DNA of 64,000 nucleotides. Source: Carnobacterium maltaromaticum DSM 20342. Lineage in GTDB: Bacteria > Bacillota > Bacilli > Lactobacillales > Carnobacteriaceae. Position 1 is the stretch's first letter; each line of letters starts with the position of its first letter. The stretch spans positions 2,852,001-2,916,000 of the forward strand of contig NZ_JQMX01000001.1 in the NCBI RefSeq assembly GCF_000744945.1. The letters run 5' to 3'. The position numbers and the translations under genes are program-made. Below the pieces are notes generated by a model. The model did no database searches. It was not told the DNA's origin and was given only the letters and a program-made list of their open reading frames with translations. Below are positions 1-9,988 of the stretch, in pieces.

Positions 1-506
1 GAGAACCTATCTGAGTATACTGCGCTAACTGGAAACGAGAAAATAGCCCCTTTTAATTTTTTTTCACCATCACTAAAGTCAGAGATAGAGGCTGTTAATG
101 TCCAACCAGCTCCTGTTCCTCGAACATCGGTTACTTGTGCAGCTAACGTGTAACCCCGATCTAATAGTCCAGTATCTATAGGGGGGGTCTCTCCATTAAC
201 TTCATCTCGGGCAACAATGGCATAGACTTCTTTTCCATAAGAAGAAAGGGTAATCTCGGAAAATTTAAAACCTGTAACGGCATCAATTGTTAGGGATCCG
301 ATATGTTTTGTAGGGTGCCATATGTCTAGCAGTAATTCATGCGGCTCAGTAGGTTCTCCAGGTGTCAAACCAACCGAAGATTTAGACGTATTGTTTTGTG
401 GTGGTAAAGTTTCACTTGGAGTAGTGTCATCTGCTTGTACAGAAAGTGTCGGAAGTGCTAAAATTCCAACTCCTATTATTAAAATGAATTTTTTTATTGG
501 CATCAT
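1..506 (-). CDS. WxL-domain surface protein, partial (C-terminus beyond window)
   Basis: The reading frame starts at ATG 506 (or 503) behind GGAGGA and stays open to the left edge, so about 168 codons are seen and the C-terminal half is missing. The N-terminus is a typical signal peptide (MMPIKKFILIIGVGILALP, then VQA cleavage). The mature part is nearly the same as the next gene upstream (523-1299). It includes a threonine/serine-rich linker and a GWTLTAS block, the first W-x-L motif of the WxL family. WxL domains bind peptidoglycan non-covalently, so the protein is expected at the cell surface. Only 16 bases separate it from its paralogue, consistent with one transcript coming from the C1 peptidase gene. 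Confidence 0.85.
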   Translation of the reverse strand, partial: MMPIKKFILIIGVGILALPTLSVQADDTTPSETLPPQNNTSKSSVGLTPGEPTEPHELLLDIWHPTKHIGSLTIDAVTGFKFSEITLSSYGKEVYAIVARDEVNGETPPIDTGLLDRGYTLAAQVTDVRGTGAGWTLTASISDFSDGEKKLKGAIFSFPVSAVYSDRF

Positions 507-522
507 AACGTCCTCCTAAATT

Positions 523-1299
523 TTAAGGTGCATCCCGAAGAGACCAAGTAATAGCAGCAACATAATTTCCAGCGAGATTACCTTGAGGAACATAGAGACT
601 AGGTCCACCATAGCGATGGAAATTCCCATTTTTATCCATATGCCATGGGTAGTTTATTCCTCGGTCGTCAGAACCGAAATGAATTAACCAAGAACCAAGT
701 CCAGTATCAGCTTCAGCAACTAAAATAGGTAGCTCAACATTAGGTGTATCAAAAATGGCTTCTTTAGAAGTAGGGGGAGCATCTTCTTCGTCGGAGAACC
801 TATCTGAGTATACGGAACTAACTGGAAAAGAAAAAATAGCACCCTTTAATATTTTTTCACCAGCAGTAAATTTAGAAACAGAAGCTGTTAATGTCCAGCC
901 CGCGCCGGTTCCTCTAACATCAGTTACTTGTGCACCTAAAGTGTATCCTCTGTCACCTAGACCAGTATCTATCGGAGGCTTCTCCCCATTAATTTTATCG
1001 CGTGCAACAATAGCGTAGGCTTCTTCCCCATACGAGGAGAGCGTAATATCAGAAAAATAGAAACCTGTCACAGCATCTAGTGTTAGGGATCCGACATGTT
1101 TTGTAGGGTGCCAGATGTTCAGTAATAATTCATGCGGCTCATTAGGTTCTCCAGGTGTCAAACCTACTGAAGATTTAGACGTATTGGTTTGTGGTGGCAA
1201 AGTTTCACTTGAAGTAGTGTCATCTGCCTGTACAGAAAGTGTCGGAAGAACTAAAAGTCCAACTCCCATTATTAAAATAAATTTTTGTATTGGTATCAT
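523..1299 (-). CDS. WxL-domain cell-surface protein
   Basis: This is a complete 258-aa secreted protein with a signal peptide ending near residue 25 (SVQA). It has a short Thr/Ser/Pro linker, then a C-terminal WxL domain with both hallmark motifs, GWTLTAS in the middle and ITWSL seven residues from the end. It begins at ATG 1299 with GGAG eight bases upstream. It lies 10 bases after the stop of the C1 peptidase gene and 16 bases before a second, near-duplicate WxL gene, so the three probably form one operon. Expected role: a non-covalently wall-bound surface protein. The family assignment is from motif recognition; no ligand can be deduced. Confidence 0.88.
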   Translation of the reverse strand: MIPIQKFILIMGVGLLVLPTLSVQADDTTSSETLPPQTNTSKSSVGLTPGEPNEPHELLLNIWHPTKHVGSLTLDAVTGFYFSDITLSSYGEEAYAIVARDKINGEKPPIDTGLGDRGYTLGAQVTDVRGTGAGWTLTASVSKFTAGEKILKGAIFSFPVSSVYSDRFSDEEDAPPTSKEAIFDTPNVELPILVAEADTGLGSWLIHFGSDDRGINYPWHMDKNGNFHRYGGPSLYVPQGNLAGNYVAAITWSLRDAP

Positions 1300-1309
1300 A
1301 ATTGTTCTC

Positions 1310-3886
1310 CTATTCTACAGTGATTGTTATACTATCCTCTATTTTACTCCACCAATGGAGATTGTATGTGTTGTAAAGTACAGTCTCACCTGAAGATAAG
1401 GCTTCTAATTCGCCTGTTTTCTCATTGATAGTTGCTACTTTTGGTTTACTGCTTTTCCATGTGCTAGCAAAATAGAAGGAATTATTGCTAGTGTAGAAAG
1501 GATCTTGTATATTGCTATCAATCACAGAGCCTTTAAATTGGTCTTTTTCGCCTATTTTGAAGTTTGTTTTTAATGTTTCTTTGGTTTCCCCACCAGAATT
1601 AGCCCAAGTTAATTTTCCGTAGTCAAAATTGCTAGTTTTATCAAATAAAATCGAATAGCTCGTTCCTACGGTTGTTTTGCCCCAATCACCAAGTGGATTA
1701 TTCATGCCCAACATACTTGGGAAAACACTTATTTCAACGAGGTCGCCTTTTTTCAATTGTTGCGTAAAGAATTGATTAGCAACAGCTATATAACGTGATT
1801 TGCCATTTGTCATAAAATCAGTTCCAATCAAGTCCTGCGTTTGATCTGGTTTCATTCCATAGCCATGAACCGTATAGGAGCCATCTTCTGGAATAAGATA
1901 AGTAAAGACATCTCCTCGATTATACCAAGCATTTTCAGGAACATATTCATCTCGATCAATGTCAATCATGCAGACCATCGGCTCTCCTATAGTTAAGCGG
2001 GTACTTGTTTCTGTGGTACAACCGTGATCATCTGTAATAATAGAAAGTTCATCAAAAATATCAGGGTTTTGTTTAGAGCTAACTCGAATTGTTGTTCTAC
2101 CATGAGCTTTTGCTGTGACTGTGCCAAATTGATCGACTTCAGCAATGTCAGGGTCATTACTACTCCAAACTAACTCTTTCTTTTTCACAGACTCGGGCAT
2201 AATGGTCGTATCTAATTGTAAAGGCTTATTTTGATAAACAAGCTTAGGCTCTATTTTATCGTTAATGATGATGGATGAAACTGTATTTTCTTCATTAGGA
2301 CTGTCATCAGTTCCAGCTGTGATATACAAATTATAGTTTTTAATCCAATACTCGCCTTTAGATGTATTTCTCCAACGGTTATTATTCAGACTAACTAATG
2401 TATCGCCAGCTTGAAGAACAGGAGCGCGATCTTCTTGGTCTTCTTTTTTGACCGCTTGAGCAGTAAAATTCTGTAAATCTAAATCATCAGGATAGGTGAG
2501 TTCAATAATAATACTATAGCTTTCATTAGCAGGAAGTGTTCTTTCTTTTGTAGGAATATTTCTCATCCCAGCTTCTTCTTGTTTACCTTCAGCAATTAAA
2601 TCAGTGAAAATAGTAGGATTAAAACTTTCTGATTCAAGTTTTCGATTTAGGTAATAAATTTTATAGTTAATATTATTTTGAACGGTAAGGAAAGCGACAT
2701 TCTTTAAAAGTTCTGCGGTACTTTTAGTTTGAAAATTAGCAGCTAAATATATAGTATTACTCGTGTTTCTTTCTTGTTCTATCTGGCCCCAAGCATCACT
2801 AGTTGAATTAACATAACCTCGGATGTGATCAGTTGGTTCTGCAGTAGTAACACTATAAAATGCCCCTGTAGTCACAAAAATATCATCATAGCTTACGTAA
2901 AAATAGCCTTGATCTCCAGAAGAGGTTCCCCATGAATTTTTCACAATAAAGGCGCCCTCTTGCTCTGGTTGAATAGCAAAATTTGTTTTGCTAAAGGTAT
3001 TGTCCCAACCAACAATCGTTACGGTATGATCAATGGCTGGTCGCCCAAAAGCTGGATAATTTGGAATCTTATTAAACTCAGCATTAGGAACATAACTTGC
3101 CTTCGTTGTATTATTATAATATTTTTTAAAGCTTGAGTGAGATATGGTTTCAGAATTGTAATTATACGTAACGGCTCCACTTTCTTGAATAAATTGTTTG
3201 ATTTTTTCAATCTTTAATTTTCGTTCTGAATCTGCTATTTTGTAGGAATTAAACGGAATTTGTTTGATTTCATTGATAGCCACATCCGTTTTATTCGCTT
3301 CAAGTCCATCAAATTTTTCTTTTAATAGTGGTTGGTTTTGGCTAACCACACTAGGCATTGCAAAATCAATCTCTGCTGTACCACGGTTGCCTAATATATT
3401 TTGGAAAAGAGGGTAATTATGAAAACCGCCATTGTTTAATTTTCTGTTTGTTATTGCATCTTTTGTTTTATTTAAGATGATTGTATTTGGATTGAATCCG
3501 TCTGAAAATGCATTTTCAGCAGAATAAAAATTATAAAAGTTTGGTGATAAGATTTGTTGCGTTCCAGTTTGTTTTTTGTAGTTAGCCGTGATAATATCGG
3601 TACTTGAATAAGCCCAACACAAGTCTCCAACTTGGTTTCGGACAGGTATTTCCTGATTAGTACCTCGTGGATCAAGTTTATCAGGCAAACTTAATCGTTT
3701 TTTAGGTCCCAATTTAGATTGTGGAACATTAGGTTCATTGCTATTCAATGAGCCTTTTGAATCCTCACTATCTATTGGCCGGATGAGAATTGGTTCAGGT
3801 GGAGTTTCGGATTCTGCAAAAACGTGTAAACTTGTTCCACATAAAAAGTACGTGCTAAGTAGTAAACCAACCATTATTTTTTTCAT
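1310..3886 (-). CDS. secreted papain-family (C1) cysteine peptidase with bacterial Ig-like domain
   Basis: 858 aa, starting at ATG 3886 behind GGAGGAG. A signal peptide covers residues 1 to about 24. The peptidase domain runs roughly from 68 to 345. The catalytic triad is visible: Cys90 in GDLCWAYSS, His287 in DHTVTIVGW and Asn317 in VKNSWG, with the preceding PVRNQ supplying the oxyanion Gln. A middle region of about 345-540 resembles the lectin-like segment that often follows such clostridial-type C1 peptidases. A Big2-type Ig fold follows at about 555-640 (WSSNDPDIAEVD), and a second similar motif lies near the C-terminus. No LPXTG, WxL or membrane anchor is seen, so it may be released or held through partners. 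It heads a unit with two WxL genes, which suggests they act together at the surface. Substrate unknown. Confidence 0.85.
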   Translation of the reverse strand: MKKIMVGLLLSTYFLCGTSLHVFAESETPPEPILIRPIDSEDSKGSLNSNEPNVPQSKLGPKKRLSLPDKLDPRGTNQEIPVRNQVGDLCWAYSSTDIITANYKKQTGTQQILSPNFYNFYSAENAFSDGFNPNTIILNKTKDAITNRKLNNGGFHNYPLFQNILGNRGTAEIDFAMPSVVSQNQPLLKEKFDGLEANKTDVAINEIKQIPFNSYKIADSERKLKIEKIKQFIQESGAVTYNYNSETISHSSFKKYYNNTTKASYVPNAEFNKIPNYPAFGRPAIDHTVTIVGWDNTFSKTNFAIQPEQEGAFIVKNSWGTSSGDQGYFYVSYDDIFVTTGAFYSVTTAEPTDHIRGYVNSTSDAWGQIEQERNTSNTIYLAANFQTKSTAELLKNVAFLTVQNNINYKIYYLNRKLESESFNPTIFTDLIAEGKQEEAGMRNIPTKERTLPANESYSIIIELTYPDDLDLQNFTAQAVKKEDQEDRAPVLQAGDTLVSLNNNRWRNTSKGEYWIKNYNLYITAGTDDSPNEENTVSSIIINDKIEPKLVYQNKPLQLDTTIMPESVKKKELVWSSNDPDIAEVDQFGTVTAKAHGRTTIRVSSKQNPDIFDELSIITDDHGCTTETSTRLTIGEPMVCMIDIDRDEYVPENAWYNRGDVFTYLIPEDGSYTVHGYGMKPDQTQDLIGTDFMTNGKSRYIAVANQFFTQQLKKGDLVEISVFPSMLGMNNPLGDWGKTTVGTSYSILFDKTSNFDYGKLTWANSGGETKETLKTNFKIGEKDQFKGSVIDSNIQDPFYTSNNSFYFASTWKSSKPKVATINEKTGELEALSSGETVLYNTYNLHWWSKIEDSITITVE

Positions 3887-3915
3887 TTTTTAATCTCCTC
3901 CAAAAATTATTTTTC

Positions 3916-3933
3916 AACATTTAATTAAATGTT
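3916..3933. promoter_or_regulatory. 18-bp perfect palindrome upstream of the C1 peptidase
   Basis: AACATTTAATTAAATGTT reads identically on both strands. It lies about 30 bases before the peptidase start, just upstream of the ribosome binding site and downstream of a plausible TATGAT -10 box on the minus strand (near 3939-3944). The position suits a repressor operator or a weak hairpin. No known regulator can be named from the sequence. Confidence 0.35.
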
Positions 3934-4252
3934 AGTTCTATCATACTATGTTATAAATATGTTGTATATGCGTATTATTTTTAAATCTATTTTAAATAAC
4001 AACTCCTTGTTGTAAGGGGTTGCTATTTTTTTGGAAATAGTAAGTATAAATAATTTTATAGCGAGTATGACAGCGGTATAACTAGCACTTAAGTAAGTCA
4101 AATGAACTAAATCTAAACGATAAAGTAATGTTTGTTTTTTATAGAATAACACTTAAAAAATAAAATGTTTTTTTATTTAATTTAAAAGAAGTAGATTCTT
4201 AGAGTAATAGTCCAAACAATAAATTAATGGGAATATTATTAATGTAAATAAT
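3934..4252. other. intergenic region without a supported gene
   Basis: This AT-rich stretch separates the C1 peptidase start from the DUF218 terminator. A 68-codon minus-strand frame here has no convincing ribosome binding site and low-complexity hydrophobic composition, so it is not called. The part nearest 3934-3990 should hold the peptidase promoter. Confidence 0.4.
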
Positions 4253-4300
4253 AAAAGAGCAACAAAATCAAGAGGTAATCCTTGATTTTGTTGCTCTTTT
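4253..4300 (-). terminator. Rho-independent terminator after the DUF218 gene
   Basis: A long near-perfect hairpin (AAAAGAGCAACAAAATCAAG paired with its complement across AGGTAATC) lies immediately after the minus-strand stop codon and is followed by T-rich sequence on that strand. Confidence 0.85.
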
Positions 4301-4302
4301 AG

Positions 4303-4878
4303 TTACCAATCAAAAAGTAATCCATAAGGCAAAGCTAGCATTTCGCGAGCATAGCTTTTAAAAGTCGCTGAGCTTTTTGAAACAGCAGGCAATCCACTGG
4401 CATAGACATTTTCACGTCTAGCTAACATCAAGCCACGATACATATGAAAATCACTTGTGACGATTACGGTTTTTCCTAAATCAGTTAATTTTTTTGCATT
4501 GCTAATATTTTCTTCCGTTCGGCTAGATTGACTTTCTTTGATAATTCGTTGAGAGTCAATTCCTTGCTCCAGGAGGTAACGAGCCATTACATTTGCTTCC
4601 GTGTCCGTTTCATCAGGGCCTTGTCCGCCTGTAACAACCACTTTTGTTTGTGGGTTTTCAAGTAGATAGGGAACTGCTGCATCCAATCTTTCCTTTAAAA
4701 TAGCACTAGGAACTGCTGGATTCCCACGGACTTGAGCCCCTAAAATAATCATGGTATCTGCATTTTTTTTTGGAGTTTGCTGGGTACCCGAGTAAATCAG
4801 CCCGCCTATTATAAGCAAGAAAATTAAACCTAACCCAAGCAAAGTAATCAGTAAACGTTTTAGTAGTTTCATTATCAT
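4303..4878 (-). CDS. DUF218 / YdcF-SanA-ElyC family membrane-anchored protein
   Basis: 191 aa. One transmembrane segment spans about residues 7-28, followed by an extracytoplasmic DUF218 domain. Family motifs are visible: ADTMIILGAQV at the start, VVTGGQGPDETDTEANVM in the middle, SRTEENISNAK, and VTSDFHMYRG near the C-terminus. Members are linked to envelope integrity or cell-wall precursor handling (ElyC, SanA), but the reaction is unknown. The start is MIMK at 4878 with only a weak GACGG upstream; Met at 4872 is an alternative. The gene stands alone, with its own strong terminator, and is divergent from nifJ. Confidence 0.85.
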   Translation of the reverse strand: MIMKLLKRLLITLLGLGLIFLLIIGGLIYSGTQQTPKKNADTMIILGAQVRGNPAVPSAILKERLDAAVPYLLENPQTKVVVTGGQGPDETDTEANVMARYLLEQGIDSQRIIKESQSSRTEENISNAKKLTDLGKTVIVTSDFHMYRGLMLARRENVYASGLPAVSKSSATFKSYAREMLALPYGLLFDW

Positions 4879-5057
4879 CCGTCATTTCTATAAGATAGTT
4901 TCCTTTATTATAACCTTAGATATATAAGAAAAGTATAAGAAAGTCTGATTTTTTTGTCTAAAGTCGAAAATTTCACGAACTAAAGTGGGCAGTGGAAAGT
5001 ATGCCTAAAGAATCAAATGAATAGTCCATTAAAATTTGTGAAAAGATGCTCAAATTG

Positions 5058-5086
5058 TTGAATTTTTCTACTGAAAGGGTTAAAAT
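5058..5086 (+). promoter_or_regulatory. predicted sigma-A promoter of nifJ
   Basis: TTGAAT (5058-5063) and TAAAAT (5081-5086) are separated by 17 bp, about 90 bp ahead of the nifJ start. No other gene lies between. Confidence 0.5.
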
Positions 5087-5177
5087 AAGTAGGTTCATGC
5101 AAAAGCTATTTTGCACATAAAATGATTTCTTCACGTAAAATTAAAAATTCAAGTAGTATAAGAAAAGAGGAGCAACG

Positions 5178-8100
5178 ATGAGAAGACAGAAAACAATGGA
5201 TGGCAATACAGCAGCTGCCTATATTTCCTATGCTTTTACTGAAGTAGCTGCAATTTACCCCATTACCCCCAGTTCAACAATGGCTGAATTAGTTGATCAA
5301 TGGGCATCGGATGGCAAGAAAAATTTATTTGGACAAGAAGTAAAAATTGTTGAAATGCAATCAGAGGCGGGAGCTGCAGGCGTTGTTCATGGCTCGCTAA
5401 AAACGGGAACCATGACAACCACATACACTGCTTCACAAGGATTATTATTAATGATTCCAAATATGTATAAGATTGCAGGAGAGTTATTGCCAACGGTATT
5501 TCATGTAGCAAGTCGTGCAGTGACGACTAATGCATTGAACATTTTTGGTGACCATGGAGATGTCATGGCGGCTCGTCAAACGGGCTTTGCCATGTTAGCT
5601 GAAGGTAGTGTTCAAGAAGTTATGGACTTATCAGCAGTCGCTCATTTATCAACTTTAACAAGTTCTTTGCCTTTTATGAACTTTTTCGATGGGTTTAGGA
5701 CAAGTCATGAAATTCAAAAAATTGACGTATTAGAATACGATGAATTAAAAGGTCTTATGGATAAAGACGCTCTGACCGCTTTTAGACATAATGGGATGAA
5801 CCCAAATCATCCAACGGTCTCTGGGACCAATCAAAATCCTGATATTCATTTCCAACAAAGAGAAACGATTAATAGTCATTATGACCGCTTACCTGAAATT
5901 GTTGAAAAATATATGCATGAAATCAACCAACTACGTGGAACTGATTATGAGTTAGTTAATTATTATGGAGCAGCTGATGCGACAGATATTTTAATTGCTA
6001 TGGGCTCTGTCACACCAGTCATTGAGCAAACCATTGATTATTTAAGACAAAGTGGAAAAAAAGTCGGTTTATTAAATATTCGCTTATATCGACCTTTCCC
6101 GGTTGAGCATTTTCTAAAGGCTGTACCGGAAACAGTTGAACGAGTTGCTGTTTTAGATCGAACAAAAGAGCCTGGTGCAGGTGGAGAGCCATTACTTTTA
6201 GATGTGCAAAGTGCTTTCTATGATTCAAAATTCCGACCAACTATTATTGGAGGACGTTATGGATTAGGGTCTAAAGATGTGACACCTGCTGATATTTTAG
6301 GGATTTTTGATCATTTAGCTACTGAAACAGAATTAAAAAGTCGATTTACAATTGGAATTGAAGATGATGTGACTTATTTATCTCTGCCAAAAGGGGAAGA
6401 AGTTGATTTAACATCTGCTGGTACGTATCAAGCAAAATTCTGGGGTTTTGGTAGTGATGGAACTGTTGGAGCTAATAAATCAGCGATTAAATTAATTGGG
6501 GATCATACAGATAAATATGTACAAGGTTATTTTTCCTATGATTCGAAAAAATCGGGCGGCTTGACGGTATCTCATTTACGTTTTGGTGATAATCCAATAA
6601 AATCAACCTTTTTAATTGAGCAAGCTGATTTTATTGCTTGCCACACAGCGGCTTATTTATCTAAATATGATTTAGTTAAAGGTTTAAAAAAAGGTGGAAC
6701 GTTCCTCTTAAATACAGTTTGGGATGATGAAAAATTAGCACAAATGCTCCCATACAAATTAAAGAAATATCTAGCTGAAAATGAGATTAAATTTTATACG
6801 ATTAATGCGGTACAGTTAGCCAATCAAATTGGTTTGGGACGACGGATTAATACCATTATGCAAACAGCCTTTTTTAAGGTTACCTCTATTATGCCGATTG
6901 CGGAAGTTGTAGAGTTGTTAAAAGCGGACGCAATGAAAACCTATGGACGTAAATCGCAAGAGATCGCTGAAAAAAATTGCCAAGCCATTGAAATGGCTGC
7001 AGAAATGGTCCATCAAGTTGAAGTGCCAAATACATGGTTAACAGAGCCTGAAATAAGTGAAGAACGAGATACCAACCACTTACCAAAATTTGTTTTTAAT
7101 ATTTTAGAACCGATGAATCGTCAAGAAGGCGATTCGTTAAGCGTTGGAACCCTAATAGAACATGGCATGACTAGTGGAGAAATTCCAGTTGGAATGGCAG
7201 CTTATGAAAAACGTGGTGTTGCTTTAGAAGTACCGGAATGGATTCCTGAAAACTGTACGATGTGTAATGAGTGTGCGTTTGTTTGTCCCCATGCGGCAAT
7301 TCGCCCATTCTTAGCGGATGAAGATGAAATGGAAGAGGCACCAGCTGGTTATATTGTTCGAGATATTCGTGGAGCTGACGGATTACAATATCGTATTCAA
7401 GTTGCAGTTGATGATTGTACGGGTTGTGGTTTATGTGTAGCAGCTTGTCCAGCTAAGGAAAAAGCGATAAAAATGCGTCCTTATGAAGAACAAAAAGAAC
7501 AAGCTGTTAATTGGGCTTTCTCAATGACTTTAAAAGCTAAGAAAAATCCATTTAAGAAAAATACAGTTCGTGGCTCACAGTTTGAACAACCTTTAGTTGA
7601 ATTTTCTGGAGCATGCTCTGGTTGTGGGGAAACACCATATGTTAAACTTTTAACTCAGCTATTTGGCGATCGAATGATGGTGGCGAATGCTACAGGATGC
7701 TCTTCTATCTGGGGCGGTTCAAGTCCAGCAACTCCTTATACAACGAATAGTGCAGGCTGCGGTCCAGCTTGGTCAAATTCATTATTAGAAGACAATGCCG
7801 AATTTGGTTTTGGTATGCATTTAGCTCATCAAACACGACGTGAAGGGATTGCGTTAAAAATGGGGCAAGCTATTGAAACTGGAACGATTAGTAGTGAACT
7901 TGAAGAAGCCTTTACTGAATGGTTGACGGGAATCAATGAAAGTGATGGCACCCAAGAAAGGGCAGCTAACTTAAAATTCTCATTAATCCAAGAAAAAACA
8001 GGAAATCCGATATTTAGAAGCAATCTATGAAGAAAAGGATCTCTTTGTTAAACCTAGTCAATGGATGATTGGGGGAGATGGTTGGGCTTATGATATTGGT

Positions 8101-8736
8101 TTCGGTGGAATTGACCATGTTTTAGCTAGCGGCGAAGATGTAAATATGCTTGTAATGGATAATGAAGTTTATTCAAATACTGGTGGACAAACATCTAAAG
8201 CGACACCAACATCGGCAATTGCTAAATTTGCAGCTAGTGGCAAGTACGTATCTAAAAAAGATTTAGGGATGATGGCGATGAGCTATGGCAATGTTTATGT
8301 CGCTCAAATTGCTTTAGGAGCAAATCAAGCGCAAACGATTAAAGCTATCGAGGAAGCTGAAAAATTCCCTGGACCTTCATTGATTATTGCCTATACTCCA
8401 TGTATTGTCCATGGCTTAATTGGTGGTATGGGGAATGCTCTAAAAGAAACAAAAGAAGCGGTAGAATCTGGCTATTGGTCGCTTTATCGTTTCAATCCAA
8501 GTTTGGCTGAAAAAGGGAAGAATCCAATGAGTTTAGATTATAAAAAACCAGCTTTTGCTGATATGAAAGACTTTATGCTGACTCAAACACGCTTTACTTC
8601 TTTATTTAAAGCCAATCCAACAGTAGCTGATCATTTATTTGATAAAACGGTCAATGATGCAAAAATTAGATTTTATAATTATGCGCGACTGTCAGGACAA
8701 GAAGAAAAAATCAGAGCTAAATTAGAAAAAGAATAA
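5178..8736 (+). pseudogene. nifJ: pyruvate:ferredoxin (flavodoxin) oxidoreductase, interrupted by a +1-type frameshift near 8013
   Basis: The enzyme oxidises pyruvate with CoA to acetyl-CoA and CO2 and reduces ferredoxin or flavodoxin. Two frames, 5178-8030 and from about 8011 to 8736, join to about 1185 residues, the normal length for single-chain NifJ. The order is correct: the pyruvate/TPP pyrimidine domain at the N-terminus, the gamma domain, two 4Fe-4S clusters (Cys693/696/699/703 and Cys747/750/753/757), the Cys813/816 pair, then the TPP pyrophosphate domain (GGDGWAYDIG). Frame one ends with GNPIF and stops, while dropping one T from TTT at 8013-8015 gives GNPILEAIYEEKD continuous with frame two. 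So the sequence carries one extra base relative to a working gene, either a real mutation or a read error. The second half has no ribosome binding site of its own. Confidence 0.92.
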
Positions 8737-8740
8737 ATTC

Positions 8741-8776
8741 AAACGGTGGCTTTCTATTGAGAAGGTCACCGTTTTT
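8741..8776 (+). terminator. terminator after nifJ
   Basis: A hairpin with arms AAACGGTG and CACCGTTT, extended by an imperfect GCTTTCT/AGAAGG stem, ends in a run of T five bases after the nifJ stop. Confidence 0.8.
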
Positions 8777-8915
8777 ATGCTTTTTTATTATAGACATTCA
8801 TTATTTTTATTAGAATACAAATTTAAAATGAAAGAAGAACGTAGTATATAGTTAAAGAAAAGAAAGGAGAATAGAAGTAAAACAAGAGCAAATAAAAATC
8901 AAAGGAGAAGTGAGC

Positions 8916-9884
8916 GTGAGTCAGAAAAACTATCAAAAAAGTGTCCGTGAAGATATCCAAGGATACTATTTTAAGGGATTTAATTCTTTTAGAAAAACAG
9001 TAGAAAATACTAAAAAGGGTGTTTTTAGGGAAACAGATTATGCAGAGGAAGCTAATTTTAAATTTGCTGAGTATCAACTTAGCAGTTTAACCATTGAATT
9101 AAAAAATCATGCTACTTTTATTTCAGAATCTGAAGAAGAGGAATTTGTTTTAATTGGCAAAAACACGCTATATATTCAAAATATTAGTTACTTGGAAGGT
9201 ACGTATCAAACTATAATTCACCGAATCGGTCAAAAACCGGTTAAAACCCGAGAAAAAACGGCAGATATTATGACCCGTTATTTTAATCAACAAGGAATCA
9301 ACTATTAAACCATTCAAAGTATTGGAAAGCTATTAGAGATTACTAAATATTGTCCCTATTTACTTGGAGATATTTGTTTTTTACCTGATTTTGGTCGAAA
9401 ACAGGCGGGAACTAGTTGGCTAGCATTACACCATGTAATCACAGGCCAAAGTCATTCTGTAACCAATCAAACTTACTTATTTTGTCGAAATAATTATCGA
9501 ATCATTATTCCGATTAGTTATAAAAGCTTTAAAAAAAGAGTTGAGAATGCTACCTTGCTGTATCATGTTCAGAAGTCAGCTTTTAACTTGTTTAGCCAAT
9601 TTTTTGAAATTGAATGGCTTATGAAGAAAGAGCAGCCTTTAAATATCATTCACCAGTCTCTTTTAAAAATACAGTATAAGTTGCCGAATTATAGCTTACC
9701 AGAGCTAATTGAATATTTAAAGTATAGTTGGATTAGTGATTCTTTAAAGAAAAATTTTGGTGTAGAAGATCCTTATTTACATCAAGTCAGAGCGTTGCTA
9801 GATATTCCTTTAAGGTTGGGGAGGAAGGAGAAAGAAAGCCAAAGGACGAATTATCTAGAAGAAAAAGAAGAGTTTAAAATGTAA
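8916..9884 (+). pseudogene. ComK-like competence regulator, interrupted by an in-frame TAA at 9306
   Basis: A GTG start at 8916 (or 8910) follows AAAGGAGAAG. The frame runs to TAA 9306-9308, then continues open in the same frame to 9884, giving 322 codons if read through. The second part carries segments that resemble ComK: GRKQAGT, and IIPISYKSFKKRVENA, which matches the ComK signature LPISYNSFENQV as I remember it from Bacillus. ComK is about 190 aa, so the extra N-terminal and C-terminal sequence is unusual. The simplest reading is a nonsense mutation such as GAA to TAA. The downstream part lacks a ribosome binding site, so DNA-binding activity is probably lost. Assignment to ComK is moderate; the single-stop structure is seen directly. 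Confidence 0.55.
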
Positions 9885-9898
9885 TCCTTAAAAAATTG

Positions 9899-9927
9899 TT
9901 GTATTTTAATAGTGTTCAACGTATAAT
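9899..9927 (+). promoter_or_regulatory. predicted promoter of the MFS transporter gene
   Basis: TTGTAT (9899-9904) and TATAAT (9922-9927) have a 17-bp spacer. A short dyad, GAACGA-N6-TCGTTC (9950-9967), follows just before the ribosome binding site and could be an operator. Confidence 0.5.
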
Positions 9928-9988
9928 AATGCAGAACTAATAAAATAATGAACGACAGAGATCGTTCGTTTTAGGAGGAAAAGCAATT

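Noticed and set aside
3946..4152. 68-codon minus-strand frame
   Set aside because: AT-rich, no ribosome binding site, and it occupies the control region of the C1 peptidase.
7993..7999. AAAAAAC slip-like heptamer near the nifJ break
   Set aside because: It is not in the zero-frame X XXY YYZ phase, and joining the nifJ frames needs a +1-type change, not -1. The change fits best 15 bases further on.
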